Source of the DNA: Lingula anatina
Lineage: Eukaryota; Brachiopoda; Lingulata; Lingulida; Lingulidae
Length of the DNA: 64,000 nucleotides
NCBI RefSeq assembly: GCF_001039355.2
Contig: NW_019774602.1
Span: 386,256-450,255 of the forward strand
Reading direction: 5' to 3'
Below, piece by piece: positions 1 to 12,047 of this stretch. Under the pieces are notes generated by a model, which saw only the letters and a list, made by a program, of their open reading frames with translations, did not search any database and was not told the origin of the DNA. Numbering within the stretch: the stretch's first letter is position 1; every line of letters starts with the position of its first letter. The translations under genes were made by a program, and so were the position numbers.

Positions 1-1755
1 CGTAGAGTTAATATTTGAATTAGGAAGATAGCTCTCCTTTAACTTCAAACAAGTGCCGATATAGGTGACAAAACTGCTGTCTGCCTGTTGAATCAGCGTG
101 GTTGTTTATGCCCTTTCCGTGCGCTAGGGGTGGGGGTGGGGGCAAAAAGGACGGAGATAAAGCGATTGAATATGTTTACTTTTCCATTTTCGTCCAAACC
201 AAAATAAAAGCTCGGGTTTTATTTGCGTTCCGTCTGTTTGTTATTCGAGACCGAAATGGCCCGTCGTGTACGCTAAAGTGTACACCGTTCAAGAATGCAG
301 CCTTGTGATTTTTCTAAGCGTGTAACATTTCTTACTTGTCCACTTCTTGTATCCGTGTTTTCTGAACCAGATTCCCCCTGTTTGTCACTGTCATTCGATC
401 TATCTCATCTTACCTTCGTCTTGCTTGCCTACACAAGCAGATAAAATGCTCTTTCAAACTTACTCATGTTCACATTTTTCTTTCTGTTCTCGGCGTAAAT
501 TTCGCCCTATCTTAATTTCAATCAAAATTGCCAGGTACAAAATTCTTATAACAACGGATACGGGTGGGAGATCAGAGGCATTGAAGGCTATGTAACTATT
601 CACTTTGTGTTTATTTTGATCCAAAAGTAACACTAACATGTATTTAAGTGTTCTCGGGGGTGGTTGATTATCCTGAATACTGGCAGATGAATCTAGCAGG
701 GGAATGACAGCCCAGGTATTACAAAAAGAGGATTATAATCATGCACAACAGGTGCCCTTTCAAGGATCTTGTTTGGGACGAGCATGTATAACCTCATAGA
801 ACCATATATGTTAACTGGCTTATGTGAGCAAGAAAGGCGCCATCGCCGCACCCAGCGCGGTAGAACAGGAAGATGTCCGCCTGAGTGAAGGACATTAGAC
901 AGTCCTTCAGGCGGCCCAGTCGAACGTGATTCTCCCACATATAGCACACTTGGGTGCTATCGTCTAGCACCCATGCTATTTCAGTAAAAATTGAAATGCT
1001 GTCGGCTTTGCCACCTTTAATTTAGCTTGTTGGACTCGTTTTGAAATTTCAATAGGTATGCCTTTCATCTTATAAGTTTTGACTTGTTTTGTTTTACCTG
1101 TCATCAACATGATTGCTTGATACGTAAGGTACCCATTCCCTGCTCATAGCGCTACTTTGATACTAATTATTTTACTAAACCCTGTTTGGCTCGTACATCA
1201 TACTTTTCGATCTGAACTAAAAAGATGGTACAACAAATTTCTCAGTGCATCTTTTAAGCGCCATTTCTCTCCATAAGAAATTTCCTAAGATTTTCTTTCT
1301 TGGTTGTTTGTATATAATGCCATAAATTGTTCTAACCCGTGGGTGTGGTCTACATTAAGCTGGAATTGTGCACAGGGTATATAAGCTCTAAGTCGTTCTC
1401 AACAAAAAACGAGGACGCTAACTTGACGTTATTTTATCATCTCATCTAACTGAAGCTAAAAACATATATTCACGTATATACAGTTGTGCACATTGCCAAG
1501 CAGAATGATGGCTGAATATAGATACTAGCTGTGGTAGCAATGTAAGGTTTGTTTTTTTCTTGTGGGGCCATGTTAATTTTCACCTCCAAGCCCCTTGGTT
1601 TCTGTAGAGGAAGGTTTGCTCCTGCCTGATAGCAAAGTGGCGGTGCGCATGTGTATGAAACTAATACATGTACAAGTGATTTTGGTTCAAACATGCACGT
1701 GAAATGTGGGCTTTACTAAACCCTGCCATGCTATATGGACTTATGAAAATAAGTC
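1..1755 (+). repeat. Allelic copy of Wnt1 intron sequence (matches 7400-9150)
   Basis: The block is collinear with 7400-9150, with scattered substitutions and small indels (for example a 5 bp length difference near 1090). It ends one base before the N at 1757. It belongs to the last Wnt1 intron, so its own contig should carry other Wnt1 exons upstream of this window. Confidence 0.9.
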
Positions 1756-1756
1756 G

Positions 1757-1757
1757 N
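1757..1757. other. Contig junction (single N)
   Basis: A single N right after the end of the 1-1755 allelic block. No homology between the two immediate sides is visible. Confidence 0.9.
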
Positions 1758-1958
1758 TGGGGGCTACATTTGATACTCCGCTCTAGCAGATGGTCTAAAG
1801 GTAATGTCTTCGCATACTATCACGACCATTACACAACACTTGGCATAGCAATATTGATGTGCGGCAAAGACGTTTGTTGTGCACTGAATTTCCTTGGAGT
1901 ATGATTTCAGAACCATCCTAGATTTGATAAAGAACTTAACCTCAATTTCAACAGTTTT

Positions 1959-2008
<50 letters not shown>

Positions 2009-3151
2009 TGTCATGACGAAATTGAGCTTTAAAGACCAATAAAACATTTAAAAATCGGCCCATGTTCGACAATCGGCTGATAGTATACCGGGACGTGTAA
2101 ATAACATACATGAAATGCCCTTGCAAACGTATTTCACTCCAGATACATATAATTAAAGGAAATTTAAGGTATAGACCTGCTAATTTGCTAACTAAATTGT
2201 GATGAGTGCAAACTAGAGCACTCTCTTACTGCATGTTTTTTATATATTTTCATACAATACCCGCACTGCATAATTTTTTCATTATTGAAAAACAAAGTTT
2301 CAAAACATGCTCAGGTTTAGACCACATTTAAAATCGATTTACTCTACAAATACGGTAAGAAAAAACAAAAACAACAACGACGGCGGATAGGAAAAGCCCC
2401 AAGGAACAAGTTTTCATAGGCCATTTCAGTAACTCGGCGATATAACCATTCAAAGGTTTTACAAGACACATGACTCGCACTTTAATGACCTTGGTAGTTT
2501 TCACCTACAGCAGCACGGCGTTGCGTGGAGTTATTCTCCTACTGGTATAAGTACGCACCTGGTTGCCGTTCATCATTTTTAGAACTGATAAGGCTGACAA
2601 AAAACAATTCATAAAACAATGAATATATTTTTGGGTTCATTTTATATAATGCGACACGGAAGGAAAGCTCTTTATGGATATTCATTTAGAAGAGACAACT
2701 TTTGAAGTTGCCGAAGTCGTTGGCATAAATAAAGTTATTTGGTGATGCTGATTATCTCAATTTTTTTCTTTGGGTTTTTTTTTTTGTTTGTAACCAGAAT
2801 GCAATATAAAAGTACTTATCTCGCATGCCCATTGATATTTATAAATCCCTAAGTATATTTAAAATAAACACGGAAATAAACCAAAGGTAAAAAAGAGGTT
2901 TTGCCAATCACAATGATAATGTCCTCTTTTGTTTTTCTGGTTTACCATATTATTGACTTTGTGGTCAGGCCCGGAAATCTTCACAGAGGTTGTATCACAT
3001 CAAAGCGTACTTATATACTGAATAATTACTTTTTACATTTCCGATTTCCAAACGAGGAAAAATGTAACCGCGCGTTCAGTGTAGGCCTATCACTTTTTTC
3101 AAATGCATACATACTTTTTATATACTAAGACGAAAATCCTTCTATTTTCAG
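1758..3151 (+). other. Wnt1 intron upstream of the GCRET exon
   Basis: Non-coding, AT-rich sequence starting at a contig edge. It holds a (CT)n(TG)n microsatellite at 1960-2011. I looked for the preceding Wnt1 exon (NPG... and WNC motifs) and do not see it. Confidence 0.7.
1960..2011. repeat. (CT)n(TG)n microsatellite
   Basis: About 16 CT units followed by about 10 TG units. Confidence 0.95.
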
Positions 3152-3432
3152 GATGCAGAGAGACGTCTTTCATTTATTCTATTACAAGTGCGGCAGTGAC
3201 GTATCAGCTCGCACGGGCGTGCGCCGAGGGCATCATCTCAACATGCACGTGCGACTACAGGCAACTCCGGTACCCGAGTGTGGACCAGAGTGGGAAACCC
3301 TGGGAATGGGGAGGTTGCAGCGATAACATGGAATTCGGTCTGCGGTTTGGGAAATCGTTCACAGACGGCGTTGAAAAAGGCAGAGACTTGAGATATATAA
3401 TGAACAGGCATAATAATGGCGCTGGACGCCTG
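3152..3432 (+). CDS. Wnt1: Wnt1 internal exon (GCRETSF...NNGAGRL)
   Basis: This 281 bp exon follows the acceptor TTCTATTTTCAG and ends at CTG|GTAAGT (phase 0). It encodes about 93 residues of the Wnt N-terminal domain, starting [19 protein letters not shown], continuing through the ACAEG and CTCDY cysteines and the [17 protein letters not shown] block, and ending HNNGAGRL. The extra cysteine before RET and the FGxxFG segment after GGCSDN are typical of Wnt1/Wingless, not Wnt6 or Wnt10. The open frame continues past the donor into a poly-A tract, but that part is intron. The preceding exon must end in one base (G) to complete the glycine codon; no such exon is visible between 1758 and 3151. 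Confidence 0.92.
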
Positions 3433-6113
3433 GTAAGTATTTTTTTCCAAGATTTTAGTTGTAACAAAGACAAAGAAGATTCCAGTAAACTTTATAAACA
3501 ACGACAAAAAAAAAAAAAAAAAAAAAAAAATTGAGACACCGCTCGGTGAAATATCGAGAGAGAAAAAATATGTTTAGCTTTTGATTTTGATGTCAAAAAT
3601 ACTTCCAACGGAAATTTATAAAAAGAAAAAAAACATTGACTCCCACTACTAACTGCCTTACACCCACCCACTGTGTAATAGGCCTAGAGAACGATGGTTA
3701 TAATGAAGCACAGTTAGAATAAATGTTACTTCAAATTAGATTATCCGACGAGATAGCCACGCCTTTTGTTATGTGGCCCCAAGACACGCCAAACTCCCAT
3801 ATATTTTGTCAACGTACAACCATGGTCTCGTTTTCAATCCACTACAGTCGGCTGCAGATGAATGGACCCAGCGTTCGATTCTCTTCTCTCTTTTTTCTAT
3901 AACCATTCATCATTTGCCCCATTTACCTGTTTTGTGGTGACTTCAAATGTTGTAACCACATGCCATAATATAATGATTTTATAAAAGATGATAAGATATG
4001 AGATAAGTTAAAAATTATGAATGGGTCCGTCTCTCTTTTCCAGTAAATATTTTTCATGGAGTACAGACTACACGTATGGGATTTATATACACAATGATTT
4101 TACTGTTATTTCAGTTACATAAGCCCCTTCTGATTGCGGATCATTTTTTTTTATTTCACAGCCTCAATTTTGTCGAATGCTTTAAGTGGATAGCTCAGTT
4201 CGCAACGGGCTGTTTTCGATTAGTAATTGGATGCCAAATGGATTGATGATATTTAAAAATGTCGTAGGACAATTAAGTTCGATTACATTTGAATTTTCTG
4301 TCTTTTTGATTGGTAAAATGGTCTACTCTGGCGTGAATATATGTGCAAACGAAAGGGGGGGGATTTAGCGCTAGAATTTCATGAATGTTGAACTGAACTA
4401 ATAGCAAATTCGAATACTCTAGGAAGACAAAACATAATAAATTAATCCAAAAGCCTACTGGCATTATTTTGTTAATCACCAGTACGAATAATAAAGATGA
4501 AAATCAGACCTGCATGCGCGGGACCGCATCATCTTTCCACCGTGTACATACCCCCCCCCCCACCACTCCCCACCCCCCGTAAGGCCGAAACTATTTTGAA
4601 GAAGGTCGAAAGTTAGTTTATTAAAAGTATGTCCCTCATCATAAATGCAACGTTAACCAATTTATTCGGATATATATATAATTTATTCCTGTGACCGGAC
4701 GCTTGTCTGGCCTCGTTAGCCGCTTCAAAGACAAAGGGAGATCCCAGAGATGTACCTATCTCTTTGAGACGCTACACCTTCAGACAGGGTGTCGGGCAAT
4801 AATAGTAGTAGTGTAAGTCTGGCGTGGACTTAACTGGAAGGACAATCAAACGTCGTGTCGCCAACAAGCCCATAAATTTTCAATTAATTTCAACATTGAA
4901 ATTCTTTCCTGTCGTAGGCATATATCACCACGGTATTAAAACAAATTAAACGCCTATGCTAAACAGTACCAATTAACAACTTCTACGTGAGAGTGTAAGA
5001 GATACCCAGATAATGGCTTTTGATGAATTGCATCAATTTTTATTCTCGGCTACCTTTTGTTCCCCCTTAAATTACACATTCCATTTCTTTGGCCATAACC
5101 CTCTTTATCTAGAAGATAACATTTTTGACTAACAGGGTATAATAAAGCGAAAACCTATTCTAATGTTTTGTCTCAGTGACAGACATTTTGGTCTTTTCGC
5201 CCAACGGTTTATTGCCCTGTTAAGAGACACCGTAGAGAATCAGTTGCGTCATAAAGCTTACACACCGTGAAGGCGTCAATAGCGGCGTTAAGACATCCTG
5301 CAGAATAATACCAGAAACTGTAAATCAGTCTCGTTGATTACCACTTTACAAAAAGGAAAATGCATTTTGTCTGAGGTTATTGCTTACAGCTTTATTTATA
5401 CGATAGTAAAACAGGGTGTGCCCTTTGCTAAGAAAATAAAAAGGCCCGCATTCAAACCCAAGGTGATTAGAATTCTGAAATGTAACTCGTTGTGATCAAA
5501 TTATCAAGAGCGATGAATAATAAATTAACAATAACTAGAATGGTTCTGGCGAATTTTTAAAATTGTTTAATTGTAATTATTTTAAGAAAGGAAGAAAAAT
5601 TGGATAAGGAAGAGAATTTGCAAACAATATAGCTTTTTGAATTTCTTTTCGGGGGGGGGGGGAGCGGGTCTTTTTTTCGAACGCGTGAAGCACTTTTGTT
5701 GTTGTTGTTGTTACTGCATCAACAACAACACACTACTATTAATAAAACGCCCAGAACTTATTTCTTGATTCTGTGAATATATATCATAGCGGTAGAACAT
5801 CTACGAAAAAACTATAATTTATTAAATGCTTAATATCCTCTTAAATATGTTTGCATATTTCAGTTACGTAAAATATTCACTTATCTTGATTTTGACAAAA
5901 ATTTTGATTGTGATTAAAATGGTTATTTCAAGACTTTTAATTGTGAGATTACAGGACCCAAAATGATTTTCGGCTAATATCTAGTCAAAGGAAAGGGTCC
6001 TTGAAAATGGCGATAAAAACGTTCAGCTTACTATTTGATCAATTTTACATAACAGCTATTCTTTTGTAATATTGTGCATTATGCATTAAACATTTTTTTT
6101 TTCATTTTTTAAG
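3433..6113 (+). other. Wnt1 intron
   Basis: GT-AG intron of 2.7 kb. Contains a poly-A tract (about 3506-3530), C-rich and G-rich runs (about 4550-4580 and 5650-5663), and a GTT/AAC inverted repeat near 5698-5731. No coding signal seen. Confidence 0.75.
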
Positions 6114-6264
6114 CATGTACAAAATCAAATGGAGAGAGACTGTAAATGCCATGGAATGTCAGGAAGCTGTACAGTAAAGACATGTTGGATGAGATTGCCA
6201 AAATTTAGAACAGTGGGCGATTTAATAAAAGGACGATTTGACGGAGCATCGAGAGTTTATCAAG
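6114..6264 (+). CDS. Wnt1: Wnt1 internal exon carrying the palmitoylation site
   Basis: This 151 bp exon follows a long T-rich tract ending TTTTTTAAG and ends at CAAG|GTAAAT (phase 1). It encodes about 50 residues with [17 protein letters not shown], the Wnt motif whose serine (SGS) is acylated by Porcupine, then [31 protein letters not shown] matches Wnt1 best. A separate intron after FDGASRVYQ splits the C-terminal domain; Wnt6 in this window has no intron at the corresponding place. The AAG acceptor is less common than CAG, but the frame and homology leave little doubt. Confidence 0.92.
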
Positions 6265-9200
6265 GTAAATCAAACGATGGTCGATTGTTTCTCCTTTTCT
6301 TACTTGAAGAAGTAAAGGGTTTGTGCAGTGTTTTTTAAGTAGATGGTTTTGATTTATTGATATTCCTAGTACTTTTAATTTCAGTTTCATTTATGGCTTA
6401 AAAGCACCGGTGTAGGGTTGTTTAAGTAATTCTTATGATTGTTTTATTTTATGGATTGATTCTGATATCTTGTTGGATACATATATTTGAGTAACAGCTC
6501 TATGATAATGTGGACAAATATTAATAGTTTTTTTAATGGGCAACATACCCAACCCCACCATACAAACCCGCATGCGCTTTGTATAGCTTAGTATCAAGCT
6601 TTACTCTTGTCTGGCAGGTTTGGTCGGCAAATAAATAAATTAATTTGGGCTTGGGATTTTTCTAAATTTAAATTTGCGTCCGCTTGATACCTAGGCCACC
6701 ACGAAGAGTCTCCATTAGAGCATTTTTCATAGCTGCGGTGGTCCATGGTTTTGACGACGCATCTTTCAAGAGGTGACGGTGTCTTGGCTGGTAAAATAAC
6801 GACTTAAAATGGGCTCCCCTATTAACAACGGGCAGAACTAACCAGATAAATCTTCCTTCCTATTAAAAAGAGCGCCGAAATAAAACAATTTCTACCATTC
6901 CCTTTGAACTTTGCTCGCACTAGGGGTCTGTCTGTACATCCTTCATTCAAGCAAGCATGTAAAATGCTCCCGCTTTTCTTCCCACACAAAACCGTGGTCA
7001 GGGATGAGGTATTTTATTATCAATCAGGGGTAAAAACAGTTTTAAAAGTTCACCCCACTTTTTACAGTAGATAGCTATGATCTCTGGTTTGGTGGCCACG
7101 CATCTAGAGGCGGGGTCTCCCTGTGGTCAAAAGATCATTAAGAGCTTGAATCTCAACATCAGAAGGATAAACACTTCACACAAATACACTGAGTGGACAA
7201 TGGGCGACTTGGAGCCACGCCGTTGCAATTTAAAGTCAATTGGAAGAAAGTATACCCCGCACACGTATCAGGTTTTCTTTCAAGGCCCCAAGACCCCGGT
7301 GGATAAAGTGAAATATGAAAGGATGAGAACACAGACAAGTTACAAAACGAGCGCCATGCACAATGCTCGATGATAGGGTATTCTGTGTCATAATGATAGC
7401 GTAGAGTTAATATTTGAATTAGGAAGATAGCTCTCCTTTAACTTCAAACAAGTGCCGATATAGGTGACAAAACTGCTGTCTGCCTGTTGAATCAGCGTGG
7501 TTGTTTATGCCCTTTCCGTGCGCTAGGGGTGGGGGTGGGGGCAAAAAGGACGGAGATAAAGCGATTGAATATGTTTACTTTTCCATTTTCGTCCAAACCA
7601 AAATAAAAGCTCGGGTTTTATTTGCGTTCCGTCTGTTTGTTATTCAAGACCAAAATGGCCCGTCGTGTACGCTAAAGTGTACACCGTTCAAGAATGCAGC
7701 CTTGTGATTTTTCTAAGCGTGTAACATTTCTTACTTGTCCACTTCTTGTATCCGTGTTTTCTGAACCAGATTCCCCCTGTTTGTCACTGTCATTCGATCT
7801 ATCTCATCTTACCTTCGTCTTGCTTGCCTACACAAGCAGATAAACTGCTCTTTCAAACTTACTCATGTTCACATTTTTCTTTCTGTTCTCGGCGTAAATT
7901 TCGCCCTATCTTAATTTCAATCAAAATTGCCAGGTACAAAATTCTTATAACAACGGATACGGGTGGGAGATCAGAGGCATTGAAGGCTATGTAACTATTC
8001 ACTTTGTGTTTATTTTGATCCAAAAGTAACACTAACATGTATTTAAGTGTTCTCGGGGGTGGTTGATTATCCTGAATACTGGCAGATGAATCTAGCAGGG
8101 GAATGACAGCCCAGGTATTACAAAAAGAGGATTATAATCATGCACAACAGGTGCCCTTTCAAGGATCGTGTTTGGGACGAGCATGTATAACCCCATAGAA
8201 CCATATATGTTAACTGGCTTATGTGAGCAAGAAAGGCGCCATCGCCGCACCCAGCGCGGTAGAACAGGAAGATGTCCGCCTGAGTGAAGGACATTAGACA
8301 GTCCTTCAGGCGGCCCAGTCGAACGTGATTCTCCCACATATAGCACACTTGGGTGCTATCGTCTAGCACCCATGCTATTTCAGTAAAAATTGAAATGCTG
8401 TCGGCTTTGCCACCTTTAATTTAGCTTGTTGGACTCGTTTTGAAATTTCAATAGGTATGGCTTTCATCTTATAAGTTTTGACTTGTTTTACCTGTCATCA
8501 ACATGATTGCTTGATACGTAAGGTACCCATTCCCTGCTCATAGTGCTACTTTAATACTAATCATTCAACTAAACCCTGTTTGGCTCGTACGTCATACTTT
8601 TCGATCTGAACTAAAAAGATGGTACAACAAATTTCTCAGTGCATCTTTTAAGCACCATTTCTCTCCATAAGAAATTTCCGAAGATTTTCTTTCTTGGTTG
8701 TTTCTATATAATGCCATTAATAGTTCTAATCCGTGGGTGTGGTCTACATTGAGCTGGAATTGTGCACAGGGTATATAAGCTCTAAGTCGTTCTCAACAAA
8801 AAAACGAGGACGCTAACTTGACGTTATTTTATCATCTCATCTAACTGAAGCTAAAAACATATATTCACGTATATACAGTTGTGCACATTGCCAAGCAGAA
8901 TGATGGCTGAATATAGATACTAGCTGTGGTAGCAATGTAAGGTTTGTTTTTTTCTTGTGGGGCCATGTTAATTTTCACCTCCAAGCCCCTTGGTTTCTGT
9001 AGAGGAAGGTTTGCTCCTGCCTGATAGCAAAGTGGCGGTGCGCATGTGTATCAAACTAATACATGTACAAGTGATTTTGGTTCAAACATGCACGTGAAAT
9101 GTGGGCTTTACTAAACCCTGCCATGCTATATGGACTTATGAAAATAAGTCCTATGCATGGGGTGGAAACATTTGAATTGAAAGAAAATTTTTGGTCCTCA

Positions 9201-9600
9201 ACAAAATGTATTGGTTTTCTTTACCAGGAAACCAAGGGGGCTTGGAACAAGGTTAGTATGGCGCTGGACATCCCTGGTTTTGCTGGGAAGTCCATGTCTT
9301 CAAGCTCAGTAAGACTATGCAAATGCATTTGTAGTGGACCGATTAGAAACGGTTATAGCGCAATTAAAAAGCACAGCAAATGACCGATCACTCACACAAG
9401 CCTTAGAAGTATTATCACTTAGTATATGGCCACATTTCATCCCCCAAACCAATAATAATAATAATAATAGTGATATAACTGCTTTTAAACGATACTTTGT
9501 TTCCTACACTGGTGTTAACAGAAATACTGCTTTTTCTTAATATGACTACCTTATATATGCTTTTATATATCTGCTTCATTTATTTCCTCTATTTTTGCAG
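6265..9600 (+). other. Wnt1 last intron
   Basis: GT-AG intron of 3.3 kb, phase 1. A 98-codon open frame at 7077-7373 has no signal peptide, splice context or family resemblance, so I do not call it. The right half is the 7400-9150 allelic block. Confidence 0.75.
7400..9150 (+). repeat. Second copy of the 1-1755 block, in the last Wnt1 intron
   Basis: This is the in-place copy between the CHG exon and the terminal exon of Wnt1. The short open frames inside it (for example 7501-7707 and 7746-7994) occur in both copies but show no coding signature. Confidence 0.9.
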
Positions 9601-10424
9601 GGAACTCTGGTCGAGGACGAGGACGGAAACCAAATCTGCTTCCAGTCAATGTTAACCACAAAGCCCCCAGTAAAAAAGACTTAGTTTACTACGAAGATTC
9701 TCCATCTTTCTGCGAATACGACCCCAGCACCGGGTTCAAAGGAACGACGGGAAGGGAGTGTAACGCAACGTCCATAGGGGTAGACGGCTGCGACTTACTC
9801 TGCTGCGGTCGCGGACATAAAAGTGAAAGTTATACTTCTCAAGAGAGATGCAGCTGCACGTTTCAGTGGTGCTGTAAAGTACATTGTGAGATATGCACGA
9901 GAGTGAAAATAAGACACACGTGCAAGTAAGACAGCATGACATTGCGTGTGTGTCCCTGTGATTTTTTCATTCCGATTGCCAAAAAAAACCCCGCAGCGAC
10001 GGCGAAAAGAGAAAGGTGCTTAACTGTAGAACTGAGACGCACAAGACTTTACCAGAAGCTGAGAGCGTCGACAAGTGGAGTGCATTATTATGTGAAACTA
10101 GTTTCCAAATCAACGGGATTTTCCTTTTTAAATCTGCCAATGTAATGTTGACGATTTTTGCAAGTGGCGACACATGTCATTGACTTCACACGATCGCCGA
10201 TGTTTACCTCGAAATGGCCACGTACTTTAGAAGTCAAGGGAGTGTCATAAGCATAAACCATGGCGGCGTATAGTGCCTTAAGTACCATCGTGCCCACCAA
10301 ACCATTTCACCTCAAACGAAACACAGCTAAAATGTTTTTACGAAAAGGTAAATCGAGTACAGAAAATGATGTTGTGGTTCAACCGTTTATCAAGTACTTC
10401 ATTAACCTCCTCTGTTTCTCTATA
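8799..10424 (+). repeat. Allelic repeat including the Wnt1 terminal exon, copy 1
   Basis: Collinear with 10426-12047 and bounded on the right by the N at 10425. It includes 0.8 kb of intron, the terminal exon and 0.5 kb of 3' flank. Confidence 0.92.
9601..9929 (+). CDS. Wnt1: Wnt1 terminal exon, allele copy 1
   Basis: This 329 bp exon starts after CTATTTTTGCAG and ends with the stop TAA at 9927-9929. It encodes the Wnt C-terminal cysteine-rich domain: a basic linker (GNSGRGRGRKP), DLVYYEDSPSFCEYD, TGRECNATS, DGCDLLCCGRGH, and the final seven-cysteine block CSCTFQWCCKVHCEICT ending RHTCK. All 12 cysteines expected of this part are present. It lies in the same contig as the two upstream exons, so it is their natural partner. 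The second copy at 11225-11553 differs only by scattered apparently silent changes (for example TCT/TCC near the exon start). Confidence 0.92.
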
Positions 10425-10425
10425 N
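10425..10425. other. Contig junction (single N)
   Basis: A single N at the exact meeting point of the two copies of the Wnt1 terminal exon block. Confidence 0.95.
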
Positions 10426-12047
10426 AAAAAACGAGGACGCTAACTTGACGTTATTTTATCATCTCATCTAACTGAAGCTAAAAACATATATTCACGTATA
10501 TACAGTTGTGCACATTGCCAAGCAGAATGATGGCTGAATATAGATACTAGCTGTGGTAGCAATGTAAGGTTTGTTTTTTTCTTGTGGGGCCATGTTAATT
10601 TTCACCTCCAAGCCCCTTGGTTTCTGTAGAGGAAGGTTTGCTCCTGCCTGATAGCAAAGTGGCGGTGCGCATGTGTATGAAACTAATACATGTACAAGTG
10701 ATTTTGGTTCAAACATGCACGTGAAATGTGGGCTTTACTAAACCCTGCCATGCTATATGGACTTATGAAAATAAGTCCTATGCATGGGGTGGAAACATTT
10801 GAATTGAAAGAAAATTTTTGGTCCTCAACAAAATGTATTGGTTTTCTTTACCAGGAAACCAAGGGGGCTTGGAACAAGGTTAGTATGGCGCTGGACATCC
10901 CTGGTTTTGCTGGGAAGTCCATGTCTTCAAGCTCAGTAAGACTATGCAAATGCATTTGTAGTGGACCGATTAGAAACGGTTATAGCGCAATTAAAAAGCA
11001 CAGCAAATGACCGATCACTCACACAAGCCTTAGAAGTATTATCACTTAGTATATGGCCACATTTCATCCCCCAAACCAATAATAATAATAATAGTGATAT
11101 AACTGCTTTTAAACGATACTTTGTTTCCTACACTGGTGTTAACAGAAATACTGCTTTTTCTTAATATGACTACCTTATATATGCTTTTATATATCTGCTT
11201 CATTTATTTCCTCTATTTTTGCAGGGAACTCCGGTCGAGGACGAGGACGGAAACCAAATCTGCTTCCAGTCAATGTTAACCACAAAGCCCCTAGTAAAAA
11301 AGACTTAGTTTACTACGAGGATTCTCCATCTTTCTGCGAATACGACCCCAGCACCGGGTTCAAAGGAACGACGGGAAGGGAGTGTAACGCAACGTCCATA
11401 GGGGTAGACGGCTGCGACTTACTCTGCTGCGGTCGCGGACATAAAAGTGAAAGTTATACTTCTCAAGAGAGATGCAGCTGCACGTTTCAGTGGTGCTGTA
11501 AAGTACATTGTGAGATATGCACGAGGGTGAAAATAAGACACACGTGCAAGTAAGACAACATGACAATGCGTGTGTGTCCCTGTGATTTTTTCATTCCGAT
11601 TGCCAAAAAAACCCCGCAGCGACGGCGAAAAGAGAAAGGTGCTTAACTGTAGAACTGAGACGCACAAGACTTTACCAGAAGCTGAGAGCGTCGACAAGTG
11701 GAGTGCATTATTATGTGAAACTAATTTCGAAATCAACGGGATTTTCCTTTTTAAATCTGCCAATGTAATGTTGACGATTTTTGCAAGTGGCGACACATGT
11801 CATTGACTTCACACGATCGCCGATGTTTACCTCGAAATGGCCACGTACTTTAGAAGTCAAGGGAGTGTCATAAGCATAAACCATGGCGGCGTATAGTGCC
11901 TTAAGTACCATCGTGCCCACCAAACCATTTCACCTCAAACGAAACACAGCTAAAATGTTTTTACGAAAAGGTAAATCGAGTACAGAAAATGATGTTGTGG
12001 TTCAACCGTTTATCAAGTACTTCATTAACCTCCTCTGTTTCTCTATA
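10426..12047 (+). repeat. Allelic repeat including the Wnt1 terminal exon, copy 2
   Basis: Starts exactly after the N at 10425 and matches 8799-10424 to its last bases (CTCTATA). The first 340 bp occurs a third time at about 1415-1755, because three contigs overlap here. Confidence 0.92.
11225..11553 (+). CDS. Wnt1: Wnt1 terminal exon, allele copy 2 (assembly duplicate)
   Basis: This 329 bp block is near identical to 9601-9929, with the same acceptor, the same encoded protein and a TAA stop at 11551-11553. It sits just after the single N at 10425, inside a 1.6 kb repeat (10426-12047 versus 8799-10424). In a continuous gene the stop in the first copy would make this exon untranslatable. The simplest reading is the other haplotype left unmerged by the scaffolder. 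The unique DNA after 12047 is the real downstream flank of Wnt1. An in vivo tandem duplication of one exon is possible but less likely, because the repeat boundary coincides with the gap. Confidence 0.85.

Larger units (their letters stand above)
3152..9929 (+). other. Wnt1: Wnt1 gene, 3' part (three terminal coding exons)
   Basis: This is the gene-level span of the Wnt1 exons in the window: 3152-3432, 6114-6264 and 9601-9929. Their phases fit together (exon starts with two codon bases, ends phase 0; next starts phase 0, ends phase 1; last starts with two bases), giving about 253 residues of the C-terminal two thirds. The exons encoding the signal peptide and the first cysteine block are not in the window and should lie upstream of base 1. 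Subtype rests on the Wnt1-specific GCRET start of the middle exon, the FGxxFG pattern after the GGC motif, and [12 protein letters not shown] second copy of the last exon at 11225-11553 is treated as the other allele. Confidence 0.9.

Noticed and set aside
7077-7373. 98-codon frame in the last Wnt1 intron
   Set aside because: No signal peptide, domain, splice context or recognisable family; length is possible by chance.
9601-11553. True tandem duplication of the Wnt1 last exon
   Set aside because: The repeat boundary coincides with the N at 10425 and the same pattern occurs at other junctions, which fits unmerged alleles better.
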